A program made the translations under genes and the position numbers. DNA of 64,000 nucleotides from Parapedobacter lycopersici_A (lineage in GTDB: Bacteria > Bacteroidota > Bacteroidia > Sphingobacteriales > Sphingobacteriaceae), in NCBI RefSeq assembly GCF_040395035.1, contig NZ_JBEBRB010000002.1, forward strand, positions 52,063-116,062, read 5' to 3'. This document shows positions 17,765 through 25,962 of the stretch, piece by piece. How positions within the stretch are numbered: position 1 is the stretch's first letter; each line of letters opens with the position of its first letter. The notes beneath the pieces are model-generated. The model made no database searches and was not told the origin of the DNA. It was given only the letters and a program-made list of their open reading frames with translations.

Positions 17765-18361
17765 ATGGAATTCCACGGGCTAAATCTGAACGAGTACCTC
17801 CTGATTATTGAACCGGAACCGGGGGTCAGGCAGCAAATTCAATCATTAAAACGGCTTTTTAAGCAGCGTCACCGTTTTGAAAACGCCATTATCACTAAAG
17901 CGCACCTCACGCTGATGCGGTGCCTGCAATACGAAAGCTATGAACAGCTGATCATCCGGAAGCTAAAAGCCATATCGGCCACGGTTGCCCCTTTTGGCAT
18001 TGAATTGCAGGGATTCGGTAATTTCGGCCATGCGTTATACATCGATGTGAAAAACAGATCACCCATTCTGGACATCGTATCCAACCGGAAAGCAGAACTT
18101 AAGCCGTATGTGTATAGCAAGAGAGGGGGTACTCCGTTTTTTGTTACAAAGCCGCACATTACCATTGCCCGGCGCCTTACCCCAACCCAATGCGACATGG
18201 CCTGGGCCATCTGGAGCCGCATACCCTATAACGGAGGTTTCCGGGCCAAGGAAATGCTGCTGCTTAAACGGCGCGTAGGTACGAATGCATACCGCAGCGT
18301 ACAACGGTTTACATTCGGCGGCCCGGTGCCGCGTCTGACACAGGGAAAGTTATTTAATTAA
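17765..18361 (+). CDS. 2H phosphoesterase (2'-5' RNA ligase-like)
   Basis: A ~198-residue protein of the 2H superfamily. Two H-x-T/I-x motifs are present, HLTLMRC near residue 45 and HITIARR near residue 135, spaced as in cyclic phosphodiesterases and LigT-type proteins. The frame extends 24 codons upstream to 17693, but that part is an AT-rich poly-Leu/Phe translation with no family similarity, and Met 17765 (MEFHGLNLNEYLLIIEPEPG) is a better start. It may hydrolyse 2',3'-cyclic phosphates; no partner is nearby. It is convergent with the sigma factor gene. Confidence 0.8.
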   Translation: MEFHGLNLNEYLLIIEPEPGVRQQIQSLKRLFKQRHRFENAIITKAHLTLMRCLQYESYEQLIIRKLKAISATVAPFGIELQGFGNFGHALYIDVKNRSPILDIVSNRKAELKPYVYSKRGGTPFFVTKPHITIARRLTPTQCDMAWAIWSRIPYNGGFRAKEMLLLKRRVGTNAYRSVQRFTFGGPVPRLTQGKLFN

Positions 18362-18382
18362 CCGGCGTTGCTGATCCAGTGG

Positions 18383-18970
18383 TTATCCGATACGGACGGC
18401 CAGTTCCTTACCGTACATCATCTTGCGCAGGTTGTTAAGCGCATAACGCATCCGGCCCAATGCCGTATTAATGCTAACCTCGGTGACGTCGGCGATTTCC
18501 TTAAAGCTCATTTCGCCATAATGCCGCATAATAAGCACTTCCTTTTGGTCGTCGGGAAGCAGTTGGATCATTTTACGCAGGTCCTTATAGGTCTGTTCGC
18601 GGATCATCCGGCTTTCCATGCTTTCATCGGCAAAATGGAGAATATCAAAAATATCAAACCCATCGGCATTCACCACGGTAGGTGCACGCCGTTCCTTCCG
18701 GTAATGGTCAATGACCAGGTTGTGTGCGATGCGCACCACCCAGGGCAAAAATTTTCCCTCGTCATTATACCGCCCTTCCCGGAGGGTGTTAATCACTTTG
18801 ATAAACGTATCCTGGAAAATATCCTCAGCCAGGTATTCGTCCTTTACCAGTAAATAAATGGATGTGTAGATCTTGGATTTATATCGGTCTATCAAGCCCT
18901 CTAATCCCGCTTCGTTACCAGACACATAAAGCCGGATAAGCTCCCGGTCTGTCTTTTGTTCAAGCTTCAT
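18383..18970 (-). CDS. ECF-type sigma-70 family RNA polymerase sigma factor
   Basis: A 195-residue sigma factor from Met 18970 (the frame extends 12 codons further). Region 2 is IYLLVKDEYLAEDIFQDTF and WVVRIAHNLVIDHYRK; region 4 is the helix-turn-helix around MSFKEIADVTEVSINTALGR. There is no region 3 and no adjacent anti-sigma (FecR-like) or SusC gene, so it is an orphan ECF factor and not the polysaccharide-uptake kind. It is followed on the other strand by the 2H phosphoesterase gene. Confidence 0.92.
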   Translation of the reverse strand: MKLEQKTDRELIRLYVSGNEAGLEGLIDRYKSKIYTSIYLLVKDEYLAEDIFQDTFIKVINTLREGRYNDEGKFLPWVVRIAHNLVIDHYRKERRAPTVVNADGFDIFDILHFADESMESRMIREQTYKDLRKMIQLLPDDQKEVLIMRHYGEMSFKEIADVTEVSINTALGRMRYALNNLRKMMYGKELAVRIG

Positions 18971-19154
18971 ATACGCTACTTTTCGCCTTTTTACTATTTT
19001 CAACAAATAAGTAATTCTTCTCTTGTAGTCGTATTTTCTATATGCGCTCTCCTATGGTTTTGGGGTTAAAAGTTCACCTGTGCACTCCAATGCTTTTCAA
19101 AGCAAAGGAAAATTTTCAGAAAATCAAAGGCTTTATTAATTTTTAACTTTTGAA

Positions 19155-19197
19155 AACCCCCTGGATTTCGCGGCGAACTGCAAAAACCCAGGGGGTT
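19155..19197 (-). terminator. Terminator downstream of glyA
   Basis: A perfect 10-bp GC-rich stem AACCCCCTGG/CCAGGGGGTT (19155-19164 with 19188-19197) with a 23-nt loop. On the minus strand it is followed by TTTTC. It lies 15 bp after the glyA stop. Confidence 0.7.
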
Positions 19198-19211
19198 ATT
19201 GGGGCACGTGG

Positions 19212-20483
19212 CTATTTATACAGCGGGTACCGTGCCATCATGTCTTTTACTTTATTGTGAATCTTCTGCAACGCAGCATCATCGTCATGCTTCAGCAGGG
19301 CCACGTCAATAAACTCGGCAATTTCCAGCATTTCCGATTCCTTGACGCCCCGCGTAGTGATCGCAGCCGTACCCAGGCGGATTCCCGAAGTAACAAACGG
19401 TGACCGGTCGTCAAAGGGCACCATGTTCTTATTGGTCGTGATCCCTGCTTTGCCTAGGGCAGCTTCCGCGGCTTTGCCGCTGATGCCCTTGTTCCGCAGA
19501 TCAATCAGCATCAGGTGATTGTCGGTACCGCCGGAAATCAGGTCGTATCCCTTATCGATGAACACCTGTGCCAGCACCGCCGCATTTTTCTTCACCTGTA
19601 CAATATATTCCATGTAATCATCGCTCAGGGCTTCTCCAAAAGCAATCGCCTTAGCCGCGATGATGTGTTCCAACGGTCCACCCTGTGTGCCCGGAAAAAC
19701 AGCCAGGTCAAGCAGGGATGTAATGCTGCGGGTTTCCCCTTTGGGTGTTTTGATTCCCCATGGATTTTCAAAATCCTTACCCACCATCAGCAGGCCCCCA
19801 CGCGGGCCGCGCAGGGTCTTATGGGTGGTAGTTGATACGATATGGCAATGTGGCAGCGGGTCAGTAAGCAATCCCCGGGCAATCAGGCCGGCGGGATGTG
19901 AGATATCAGCCACCAGCAATGCGCCGATCTCGTCGGCTACGCGGCGGATAAATGCATAATCCCAATCGCGTGAATATGCCGAAGCACCGCATATAATCAC
20001 CTTTGGTTTCTCCCGCAGCGCGGTTTCCTCCAGCTGCTTATAGTCGATCAGTCCGGTTTCTTTGTCCACACCGTAAAAAAACGGCTGGTACAATTTACCA
20101 GAGAAATTGACCGGCGAACCATGGGTTAAGTGCCCGCCGTGCGAAAGGTCAAAACCCAGGATCTTGTCTCCCGGATTCAGGATCGCCAGAAACATCGCGG
20201 CATTGGCCTGTGCGCCCGAATGCGGCTGTACGTTCACCCATTCCGCATTGAAAAGCTGCTTCGCCCGTTCAATAGCAAGATTTTCTACCTCGTCAACCAC
20301 CTCACAACCGCCGTAATAGCGCTTGCCGGGTTGCCCTTCGGCATATTTATTGGTCAGCACCGAACCGGCGGCCTCCATTACCTGTTTACTCACGAAATTC
20401 TCCGATGCAATGAGTTCAATGCCCTCCTCCTGGCGTTTGAGCTCCTGATCAATCAGATTGAAGATGGTTGTGTCCCTTTTCAT
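19212..20483 (-). CDS. glyA: Serine hydroxymethyltransferase
   Basis: A 423-residue PLP enzyme that converts serine and tetrahydrofolate to glycine and 5,10-methylene-THF. Conserved blocks are IELIASENFVS, the NKYAEGQPGKRYYGGC signature and the PLP lysine at Lys222 in STTTHKTLRGPRGG. The length is normal for bacterial SHMT. It is a single-gene unit with a minus-strand -7 box 40 bp upstream and a terminator downstream. Confidence 0.97.
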   Translation of the reverse strand: MKRDTTIFNLIDQELKRQEEGIELIASENFVSKQVMEAAGSVLTNKYAEGQPGKRYYGGCEVVDEVENLAIERAKQLFNAEWVNVQPHSGAQANAAMFLAILNPGDKILGFDLSHGGHLTHGSPVNFSGKLYQPFFYGVDKETGLIDYKQLEETALREKPKVIICGASAYSRDWDYAFIRRVADEIGALLVADISHPAGLIARGLLTDPLPHCHIVSTTTHKTLRGPRGGLLMVGKDFENPWGIKTPKGETRSITSLLDLAVFPGTQGGPLEHIIAAKAIAFGEALSDDYMEYIVQVKKNAAVLAQVFIDKGYDLISGGTDNHLMLIDLRNKGISGKAAEAALGKAGITTNKNMVPFDDRSPFVTSGIRLGTAAITTRGVKESEMLEIAEFIDVALLKHDDDAALQKIHNKVKDMMARYPLYK

Positions 20484-20522
20484 TATGGTGTTAAAGAAAA
20501 AATAAATAACTTAAAAGTTGCG

Positions 20523-20530
20523 CAAAGATA
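20523..20530 (-). promoter_or_regulatory. -7 box of glyA
   Basis: The minus strand reads TATCTTTG (TAnnTTTG), leaving a leader of about 33 nt before the glyA start. The expected -33 TTG is not at standard spacing. Confidence 0.55.
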
Positions 20531-20567
20531 TGATTTTGAACTCAATATTAATAGTTCATCCGTACCA

Positions 20568-21095
20568 TTATTCCGGCAATTCGTTTTTTATTATCCCAAG
20601 GGCGGTTCGGTACGGATCGTCCTCAAGCTGTGAAAGATGCGAGAGTATCGTTGTGCTGAGTTCCTTGGCAGTAGACGTGTCCGGCAAACCCGCTACAGCG
20701 TTTCGGATCAGGGCTACTGTCTGGTCTTTGAGCTGCCGGGTGATGCCCCATGCACGGTCGCTTACATACAGCTGCTGGGTGATGTTATGTTCGTACTCCG
20801 AGCGGATTTCCCGCAGCAGCAGCTGGTGGAAATCCGCTGCACTGAGCTGCGGTTCATGTAACCGCACAACGAGGTTGACCGGATTGATCCGCTCGACGAA
20901 AAGTACAATGCGTTCATACGCCTGTAACCGAAGCGGCAGCAATTCCTTTTTGGTCTCGCGCTTCAGTTCCAGCATCTTCAACCGGAACACGTGCTGGTTA
21001 TAGCGTGGCCAGTATATCCAGTAGGCCGCACCGAGCACCAAACTGCCGGCCAGCGTATATTTTACAAGGTCAATAAAAAATGCGGCGATGTCCAT
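20568..21095 (-). CDS. Conserved Bacteroidota membrane-anchored protein of unknown function
   Basis: A 175-residue protein with one N-terminal transmembrane segment (LVKYTLAGSLVLGAAYWIYW) and a cytosolic helical domain that begins with KMLELKRETKKELLPLRLQAYERIVLF, probably a coiled coil. The block HNITQQLYVSDRAWG is also distinctive. From memory, proteins with this arrangement are widespread in Bacteroidota and have no known role. The start Met at 21095 is preferred over 21149, which adds 18 residues without family character. It is divergent from the IscA-type gene. Confidence 0.75.
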   Translation of the reverse strand: MDIAAFFIDLVKYTLAGSLVLGAAYWIYWPRYNQHVFRLKMLELKRETKKELLPLRLQAYERIVLFVERINPVNLVVRLHEPQLSAADFHQLLLREIRSEYEHNITQQLYVSDRAWGITRQLKDQTVALIRNAVAGLPDTSTAKELSTTILSHLSQLEDDPYRTALGIIKNELPE

Positions 21096-21166
21096 TATCC
21101 ATTCAGTTTCTTTTGTTTGCAGAACGTAAAAATCCGCAAACTCACACAAAAGTGGGCATTTTTATG

Positions 21167-21174
21167 TAATTTTG
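21167..21174 (+). promoter_or_regulatory. -7 box of the IscA-type gene
   Basis: TAATTTTG matches TAnnTTTG and lies 29 bp before the start codon. Confidence 0.55.
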
Positions 21175-21203
21175 TATGAATATAATTTAAACAGGCCAGT
21201 GAT

Positions 21204-21557
21204 ATGAGTACAGCAACATTGACATCGCCGGCACCCCTGACCATGACGGAGGGCGCCATTAACGAACTCAAAAAGCTGAAAGAGCAACAGGAAATTTCAG
21301 ATGACTTTGGTCTGCGCGTCGGCGTGGAGGGCGGTGGATGTGCCGGAATGAATTACATCCTTGGGTTTGATCAAAAGAAAGACGGTGACTCCGAATACGA
21401 TATCTCGGGAATCCGGATATTCATGAACAAGGCGCACGGGTTATACCTGGCCGGCATGGAAATCGACTTCAAAAACGGCCTTGATGCCCGCGGATTTATA
21501 TTCAACAATCCCAATGCCAGCAGCACCTGCGGATGCGGGTCATCATTTTCAGCGTAA
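21204..21557 (+). CDS. HesB/IscA-type iron-sulfur cluster carrier
   Basis: A 117-residue A-type carrier that passes Fe-S clusters to apo-proteins. The three conserved cysteines are in GGGCAGMNY (Cys ~49) and in the C-terminal STCGCGSSF (CGC). The rest follows the fold (LRVGVEGGGCAG, GIRIFMNKAHGLYLAGMEIDF). SufA, IscA and ErpA cannot be told apart from sequence alone. It is monocistronic: no suf or isc genes follow, and the 520-bp region downstream holds the 11-bp repeat array and the ileS promoter. Confidence 0.92.
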   Translation: MSTATLTSPAPLTMTEGAINELKKLKEQQEISDDFGLRVGVEGGGCAGMNYILGFDQKKDGDSEYDISGIRIFMNKAHGLYLAGMEIDFKNGLDARGFIFNNPNASSTCGCGSSFSA

Positions 21558-21657
21558 CCGGCTGCGCGCACACCTATTGCAGCCCCCGGCAAGCGGACGG
21601 TAAAGGGTGCCGTTCCATCCTGACATAGCGGCAAACCCGGACGCTGTTTCACTTTTC

Positions 21658-21902
21658 TTCGGCATTTATTCGATACTTATTCGGATTTACTTCGTTCCTG
21701 CTCCGGGATTTCCTCGACATGGCTTCGGAAGTCCTTCGCAGGTGTTCGGAAAGCAATGCATTGCACGCCGAATAGCCCCGAAGCGGACTCGAAGAGGTCT
21801 CGAAGCCGTGTCGAACAGCACTCGAACAAGCCTCGAAGCAGTGTCGAACAGCACCCGAACAGGTCCCGAAGCGCACTCGAACACCTGTCGAATAACATCG
21901 GG
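21658..21902. repeat. Mirror-symmetric array of 11-bp repeats (TTCG arm / CGAA arm)
   Basis: Right arm: CGAA begins at 21769, 21779, 21790, 21801, 21812, 21823, 21834, 21845, 21856, 21867, 21878 and 21889, spaced 11 bp apart except the first step (10). Left arm: TTCG (TCCG or CTCG twice) begins at 21658, 21669, 21680, 21691, 21702, 21713, 21724, 21735 and 21745, again 11 bp apart with a final step of 10. The arms are symmetric about 21758.5, the centre of the perfect palindrome GCAATGCATTGC (21753-21764), and even the 10-bp step is mirrored. The 7-bp spacers vary but on the right arm follow a loose S-M-S/A-S-W-S-Y pattern. Outer left units are AT-richer and look decayed. Confidence 0.93.
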
Positions 21903-21978
21903 TGAAAATAAGGAGGGAAAGGCCATTACCCGGCCTGCCACATCCACCGGACAGCTTCCAGTTTTCATGCAAATTCGT

Positions 21979-21986
21979 TATCTTTG
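21979..21986 (+). promoter_or_regulatory. -7 box of ileS
   Basis: TATCTTTG matches TAnnTTTG and gives an ~85-nt leader before ileS. It is 87 bp downstream of the last CGAA unit of the array. Confidence 0.55.
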
Positions 21987-22077
21987 CATCCTCATTTTAT
22001 TAGCGTAATTGTTTTTAATGCGATAAATCCATCCGGTCAGCCGGCGCTGACACGTGGTTTTGTAGACAACGATAGCG

Positions 22078-25000
22078 ATGTACAAGGAATATAAGCAACT
22101 GAATCTGCCCGAAATCGGCAGGGAAATACTGGAACGTTGGCAAACGGAGGATATTTTCGGAAAAAGTATCCGCAACCGGCCGGCCAACAAGCCTTATACG
22201 TTTTACGAAGGCCCTCCCTCTGCCAATGGCATGCCGGGGATACACCACGTGATGGCCCGTGCAATCAAAGATATTTTCTGTCGCTACAAAACACTCAAGG
22301 GCTACCAGGTAAAGCGTAAAGGCGGCTGGGATACCCACGGGCTGCCCATCGAGCTTGCCGTCGAAAAAACACTCGGCATTACCAAGGAAGATATTGGTAA
22401 AAAAATCTCCGTGGCCGATTACAATGCGGCATGCCGTAAGGAGGTGATGAAATATACGGACGTATGGAACGACCTCACCGAAAAAATGGGGTATTGGGTA
22501 GATCTCGAACATCCTTACATCACTTACAAAACCGAATACATTGAAACCCTGTGGTGGATACTCAAGGAACTGCATAAAAAAGGACTGCTGTATAAAGGCT
22601 ATACCATCCAGCCCTATTCACCGGCGGCGGGTACCGGTTTGAGTTCGCACGAACTCAATCAGCCGGGAACCTATAAGCAGCTTAAGGACACGACCATCGT
22701 GGCGGAATTCCGCATTAAAAAGGACCAGGTTCATCCGGCCATGAGCACCTTGTTTGAAGAGGAAAATGAAGATACCGCATTTCTGGCCTGGACAACCACG
22801 CCCTGGACATTGCCGGCGAACAGCGCATTGGTGGTGGGCAATACCATCCGCTACGTAAAGATCCGCACGTTCAACCCCTATACATATGAACCGGTCAGCG
22901 TGGTACTGGCCAAAGACCTGGTGGGTAAATTCTTCAAGCCGGAAGCGCAGCATGCCGCCTTCCAGGATTACCAGCATGGCGATAAGTTAATCCCCTGGGA
23001 AATCCGCGCGGAATTTTCGGGCAGTGAGCTGCTGAACCTCCGTTATCACCAGTTGATGCCCTATGTTACCAACGCCGACCTGGAAGCCAATGCCTTCCGG
23101 GTAATTGCAGGCGATTTTGTGACGACGGAAGACGGGACGGGTATTGTGCATTCATCGGCCACATTCGGTGCGGATGACTTTCGTGTAAGCAGGGAAAACG
23201 GGGTACCGGGTGTATTTGTAAAAGATGAAAACGGCAAAGACGTACCCATCGTCGATAAGCGTGGCAGGTTTGTCAGGGAAATCGGCGAATTCGGCGGCAG
23301 GTTTGTCAAGGAAGAATATTACGACGATGCGACGCGGGCCGGTGCCGATTTCAAATCCACCGATGTGTTGATCGCCATCAAACTCAAGGAAGAAAACAAA
23401 GCCTTTGAGGTTAAGAAATATGAGCACAGCTATCCGCACTGCTGGCGCACGGACAAGCCGGTACTTTATTATCCGCTGGACAGCTGGTTTATCCGCACCA
23501 CCGCGGTTAAGGATGAGCTGGTAGCCCTCAACAAAACCATCAACTGGAAGCCCGAAGCCACCGGCACGGGCCGCTTTGGCAACTGGCTGGAGAACCTGGT
23601 CGACTGGAACCTTTCCCGCTCACGGTATTGGGGCACACCGCTTCCGATCTGGCGGAGCGAGGATGAAAACGAAGAAATCTGTATCGGTTCAATCGACGAG
23701 CTGAAAGCACATATCGAAAGCAGCCTCGCTTCCACGGTGCTGGCTGAAACCGAAAAAGAAAAACTGCGGGAGTACCTCAGCAGGTTCGGCACAGACCAGC
23801 TGGATCTGCATCGCCCGTACGTAGACGACCTGGTCCTTGTATCAGACGGTGGACAGAAACTGTTCCGTGAACCGGACCTGATCGACGTATGGTTCGACAG
23901 CGGCGCCATGCCGTTTGCGCAATGGGGGCTCGACAAAGAAAAACTGGCTGCCGGCAGCGACACCCCGTTTAACGCCGGGTTTGAAGGCGCATATCCGGCA
24001 GATTTCATTGCCGAGGGTGTAGACCAGACCCGGGGATGGTTTTTCACCCTGCACGCCATATCCACTATGCTTCGGGGATCGGTAGCCTTCCGCAATGTGG
24101 TATCCAACGGACTGGTGCTGGACAAGAATGGCAACAAGATGTCCAAACGGCTGGGAAATGCCGTGGACCCCTTTACCACCATTGAAAAACACAGCGCCGA
24201 CGCCACCAGGTGGTACATGATTTCCAATGCGGCGCCTTGGGATAACCTGAAATTTAACGAAGAGGGCCTGGATGAAGTCCGCCGTAAGTTTTTCGGCACC
24301 CTGTACAACACCTATGCCTTTTTTGCCCTGTACGCCAATATCGATAAATTCACCTATAAAGAAGCAGACGTGCCGGCGGCGGCACGCCCCGAAATCGACC
24401 GGTGGATTCTCTCGTTGCTGAATAGCCTGACCCAGGAGGTTGACGGATATTACGCGGATTTTGAGCCGACACGGGCGGCACGTGCCATCCAGGCGTTTGT
24501 CGATGAACACCTGAGTAACTGGTATGTACGGCTGTGCCGCAGGCGCTTCTGGAAGGGCGAATACAGTGAAGACAAGATTTCCGCTTACCAGACGCTGTAT
24601 ACCTGCCTCGATACCGTTGCCAGACTGATGTCGCCGATCGCTCCGTTTTTCAGCGACCGCCTGTACCTGGATCTGGATGCGGTTACCGGCAAAAACATGG
24701 CAGCATCCGTTCACCTGACTGATTTCCCGGCGTATCATGCCGAGTTGGTAGACAAGGGACTGGAAGCGCAGATGAGCCTTGCGCAGGACATCTCTTCGCT
24801 GGTGCTTTCGCTGCGCAAGAAAACGGGCATCAATGTCAGGCAGCCGCTCAACAAAATCCTCCTGCCGGTGCTGGACGATCAGTTCCGAGAGCATGTAACA
24901 CACGTTAAAGAACTGATTTTATCGGAAACCAACATCAAGGCCATCGAATTCATTACCGATACATCCGGTATCATTAAAAAGAAAATAAAACCGAATTTCA

Positions 25001-25491
25001 AGACGCTTGGACCCAAGGTGGGCAAAGACATGAAAACGGTAGCCAGCGCCATCCAATCACTCAGCGCAGCGGAAATTGCCGTACTTGAGCAGGAAGGAGC
25101 CATTGCCCTGCCCAACACGCCTTACACCGTACAGGCATCCGACGTGGAAATCATCGCCGAGGACGTAGCCGGCTGGCAGGTGGCTAACTTGGGCAAACTC
25201 ACGGTAGCGCTGGATATCAACATGACTCCGGAATTGAAAAGCGAGGGAATTTCCCGCGAACTTGTTAACCGGATACAGAACCTGCGCAAGGAACGTGGGC
25301 TGGAAGTAACCGACCGGATAGCCGTTCGGGCAAGCAATATCCCCGAAATCACCGAGGCAGCAACGGCGAATTTATCTTATATTCGTACCGAGATCTTGGC
25401 AGACTCTTTGCTATTCGAGGATGACCTCCCTTCAGGAGATACCGTAGCAATCGGGGAGCAGGAATTAAATGTATTAATTGAAAAAGTGTAA
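22078..25491 (+). CDS. ileS: Isoleucine-tRNA ligase (type B)
   Basis: A 1137-residue class I synthetase that charges tRNA-Ile. The HIGH motif appears as PSANGMPGIHHVMAR, typical of the eukaryote-like (type B) IleRS, and the KMSKS motif is GNKMSKRLGNAVDP. The editing (CP1) domain includes LAWTTTPWTLPANSALVVG. The C-terminal anticodon region has WYVRLCRRRFWKGEYSEDK, and the zinc-dependent tail of type A is absent. Type B enzymes are often less sensitive to mupirocin (family knowledge). It heads the operon ileS-dksA-like-lspA, 3 bp before the next gene. Confidence 0.97.
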   Translation: MYKEYKQLNLPEIGREILERWQTEDIFGKSIRNRPANKPYTFYEGPPSANGMPGIHHVMARAIKDIFCRYKTLKGYQVKRKGGWDTHGLPIELAVEKTLGITKEDIGKKISVADYNAACRKEVMKYTDVWNDLTEKMGYWVDLEHPYITYKTEYIETLWWILKELHKKGLLYKGYTIQPYSPAAGTGLSSHELNQPGTYKQLKDTTIVAEFRIKKDQVHPAMSTLFEEENEDTAFLAWTTTPWTLPANSALVVGNTIRYVKIRTFNPYTYEPVSVVLAKDLVGKFFKPEAQHAAFQDYQHGDKLIPWEIRAEFSGSELLNLRYHQLMPYVTNADLEANAFRVIAGDFVTTEDGTGIVHSSATFGADDFRVSRENGVPGVFVKDENGKDVPIVDKRGRFVREIGEFGGRFVKEEYYDDATRAGADFKSTDVLIAIKLKEENKAFEVKKYEHSYPHCWRTDKPVLYYPLDSWFIRTTAVKDELVALNKTINWKPEATGTGRFGNWLENLVDWNLSRSRYWGTPLPIWRSEDENEEICIGSIDELKAHIESSLASTVLAETEKEKLREYLSRFGTDQLDLHRPYVDDLVLVSDGGQKLFREPDLIDVWFDSGAMPFAQWGLDKEKLAAGSDTPFNAGFEGAYPADFIAEGVDQTRGWFFTLHAISTMLRGSVAFRNVVSNGLVLDKNGNKMSKRLGNAVDPFTTIEKHSADATRWYMISNAAPWDNLKFNEEGLDEVRRKFFGTLYNTYAFFALYANIDKFTYKEADVPAAARPEIDRWILSLLNSLTQEVDGYYADFEPTRAARAIQAFVDEHLSNWYVRLCRRRFWKGEYSEDKISAYQTLYTCLDTVARLMSPIAPFFSDRLYLDLDAVTGKNMAASVHLTDFPAYHAELVDKGLEAQMSLAQDISSLVLSLRKKTGINVRQPLNKILLPVLDDQFREHVTHVKELILSETNIKAIEFITDTSGIIKKKIKPNFKTLGPKVGKDMKTVASAIQSLSAAEIAVLEQEGAIALPNTPYTVQASDVEIIAEDVAGWQVANLGKLTVALDINMTPELKSEGISRELVNRIQNLRKERGLEVTDRIAVRASNIPEITEAATANLSYIRTEILADSLLFEDDLPSGDTVAIGEQELNVLIEKV

Positions 25492-25494
25492 ATT

Positions 25495-25881
25495 ATGGCA
25501 AATAATAGCGAAAAAACACGGTACAGTGATGTGGAGCTCCAGGAATTCAAGGAAATCATTCTGGAAAAACTCCGCATAGCCAAGGAAGAATTGGCAGCAT
25601 TGACCAACTCGCTGAACAGCAGTAATGCCAATGGGACTGACGATACGGCAGGTACGTTTAAAACCTTAGAAGATGGTTCGGCTACCCTGGAAAAAGAGCA
25701 GACCAATCAGTTGGCAGCCCGTCAGAAGAAATTCATCGATAACCTGGAGGCTGCATTGGTTCGTATCGAAAATAAGACCTATGGCATCTGCCGCGAAACG
25801 GGCAAGTTGATCCAGAAAGAACGGCTCCGCGCAGTACCGCATACGACGTTGAGCATCGAAGCGAAAATGAAACAGTATTAA
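25495..25881 (+). CDS. TraR/DksA-family protein with degenerate zinc finger
   Basis: A 128-residue DksA/TraR-like protein: an N-terminal coiled-coil region (LQEFKEIILEKLRIAKEELA) and a C-terminal zinc-finger-like segment, TYGICRETGKLIQKERLRAV. Canonical members have four Cys; here only one remains and the others are Thr or Ser positions (CRETG, TLSIEAK), so zinc binding is unlikely. As far as I recall this form is general in Bacteroidota, so it is not a mutation special to this strain. It may bind the RNA polymerase secondary channel. It sits 3 bp after ileS and before lspA. Confidence 0.85.
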   Translation: MANNSEKTRYSDVELQEFKEIILEKLRIAKEELAALTNSLNSSNANGTDDTAGTFKTLEDGSATLEKEQTNQLAARQKKFIDNLEAALVRIENKTYGICRETGKLIQKERLRAVPHTTLSIEAKMKQY

Positions 25882-25962
25882 TAGCCATTAGCTGTTGGCT
25901 TATCAGTTGCGGAATCAACCTGCGGCATTGATCACTAACGGCTAAATGCGAACCGCTAAACC

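Larger units (their letters stand above)
21558..22077. other. 520-bp intergenic region between the IscA-type gene and ileS
   Basis: No gene is supported here. It holds the 21-unit 11-bp-periodic array (21658-21902), then a -7 box for ileS (21979-21986) and an ~85-nt leader. Minus-strand frames of 107, 93 and 73 codons are open over the array in all three frames at once, a consequence of the repeat. Confidence 0.8.

Noticed and set aside
21658..21902. CRISPR array
   Set aside because: Units are 11 bp with a 4-bp conserved core and opposite orientation in the two halves; CRISPR repeats are far longer and all in one direction. No cas genes are present.
21649..21972. Minus-strand ORF of 107 codons (and two overlapping ones) with 11-residue repeats
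   Set aside because: All three frames are open and repetitive because of the 11-bp DNA repeat. There is no start context or known fold, so I treat it as non-coding.
22015..22077. T-box or other riboswitch in the ileS leader
   Set aside because: No T-box sequence or antiterminator structure could be recognised, and T-boxes are not expected in Bacteroidota.
23842..24903. Minus-strand ORF of 353 codons
   Set aside because: It lies wholly antisense to ileS and is a shadow of its codon usage.
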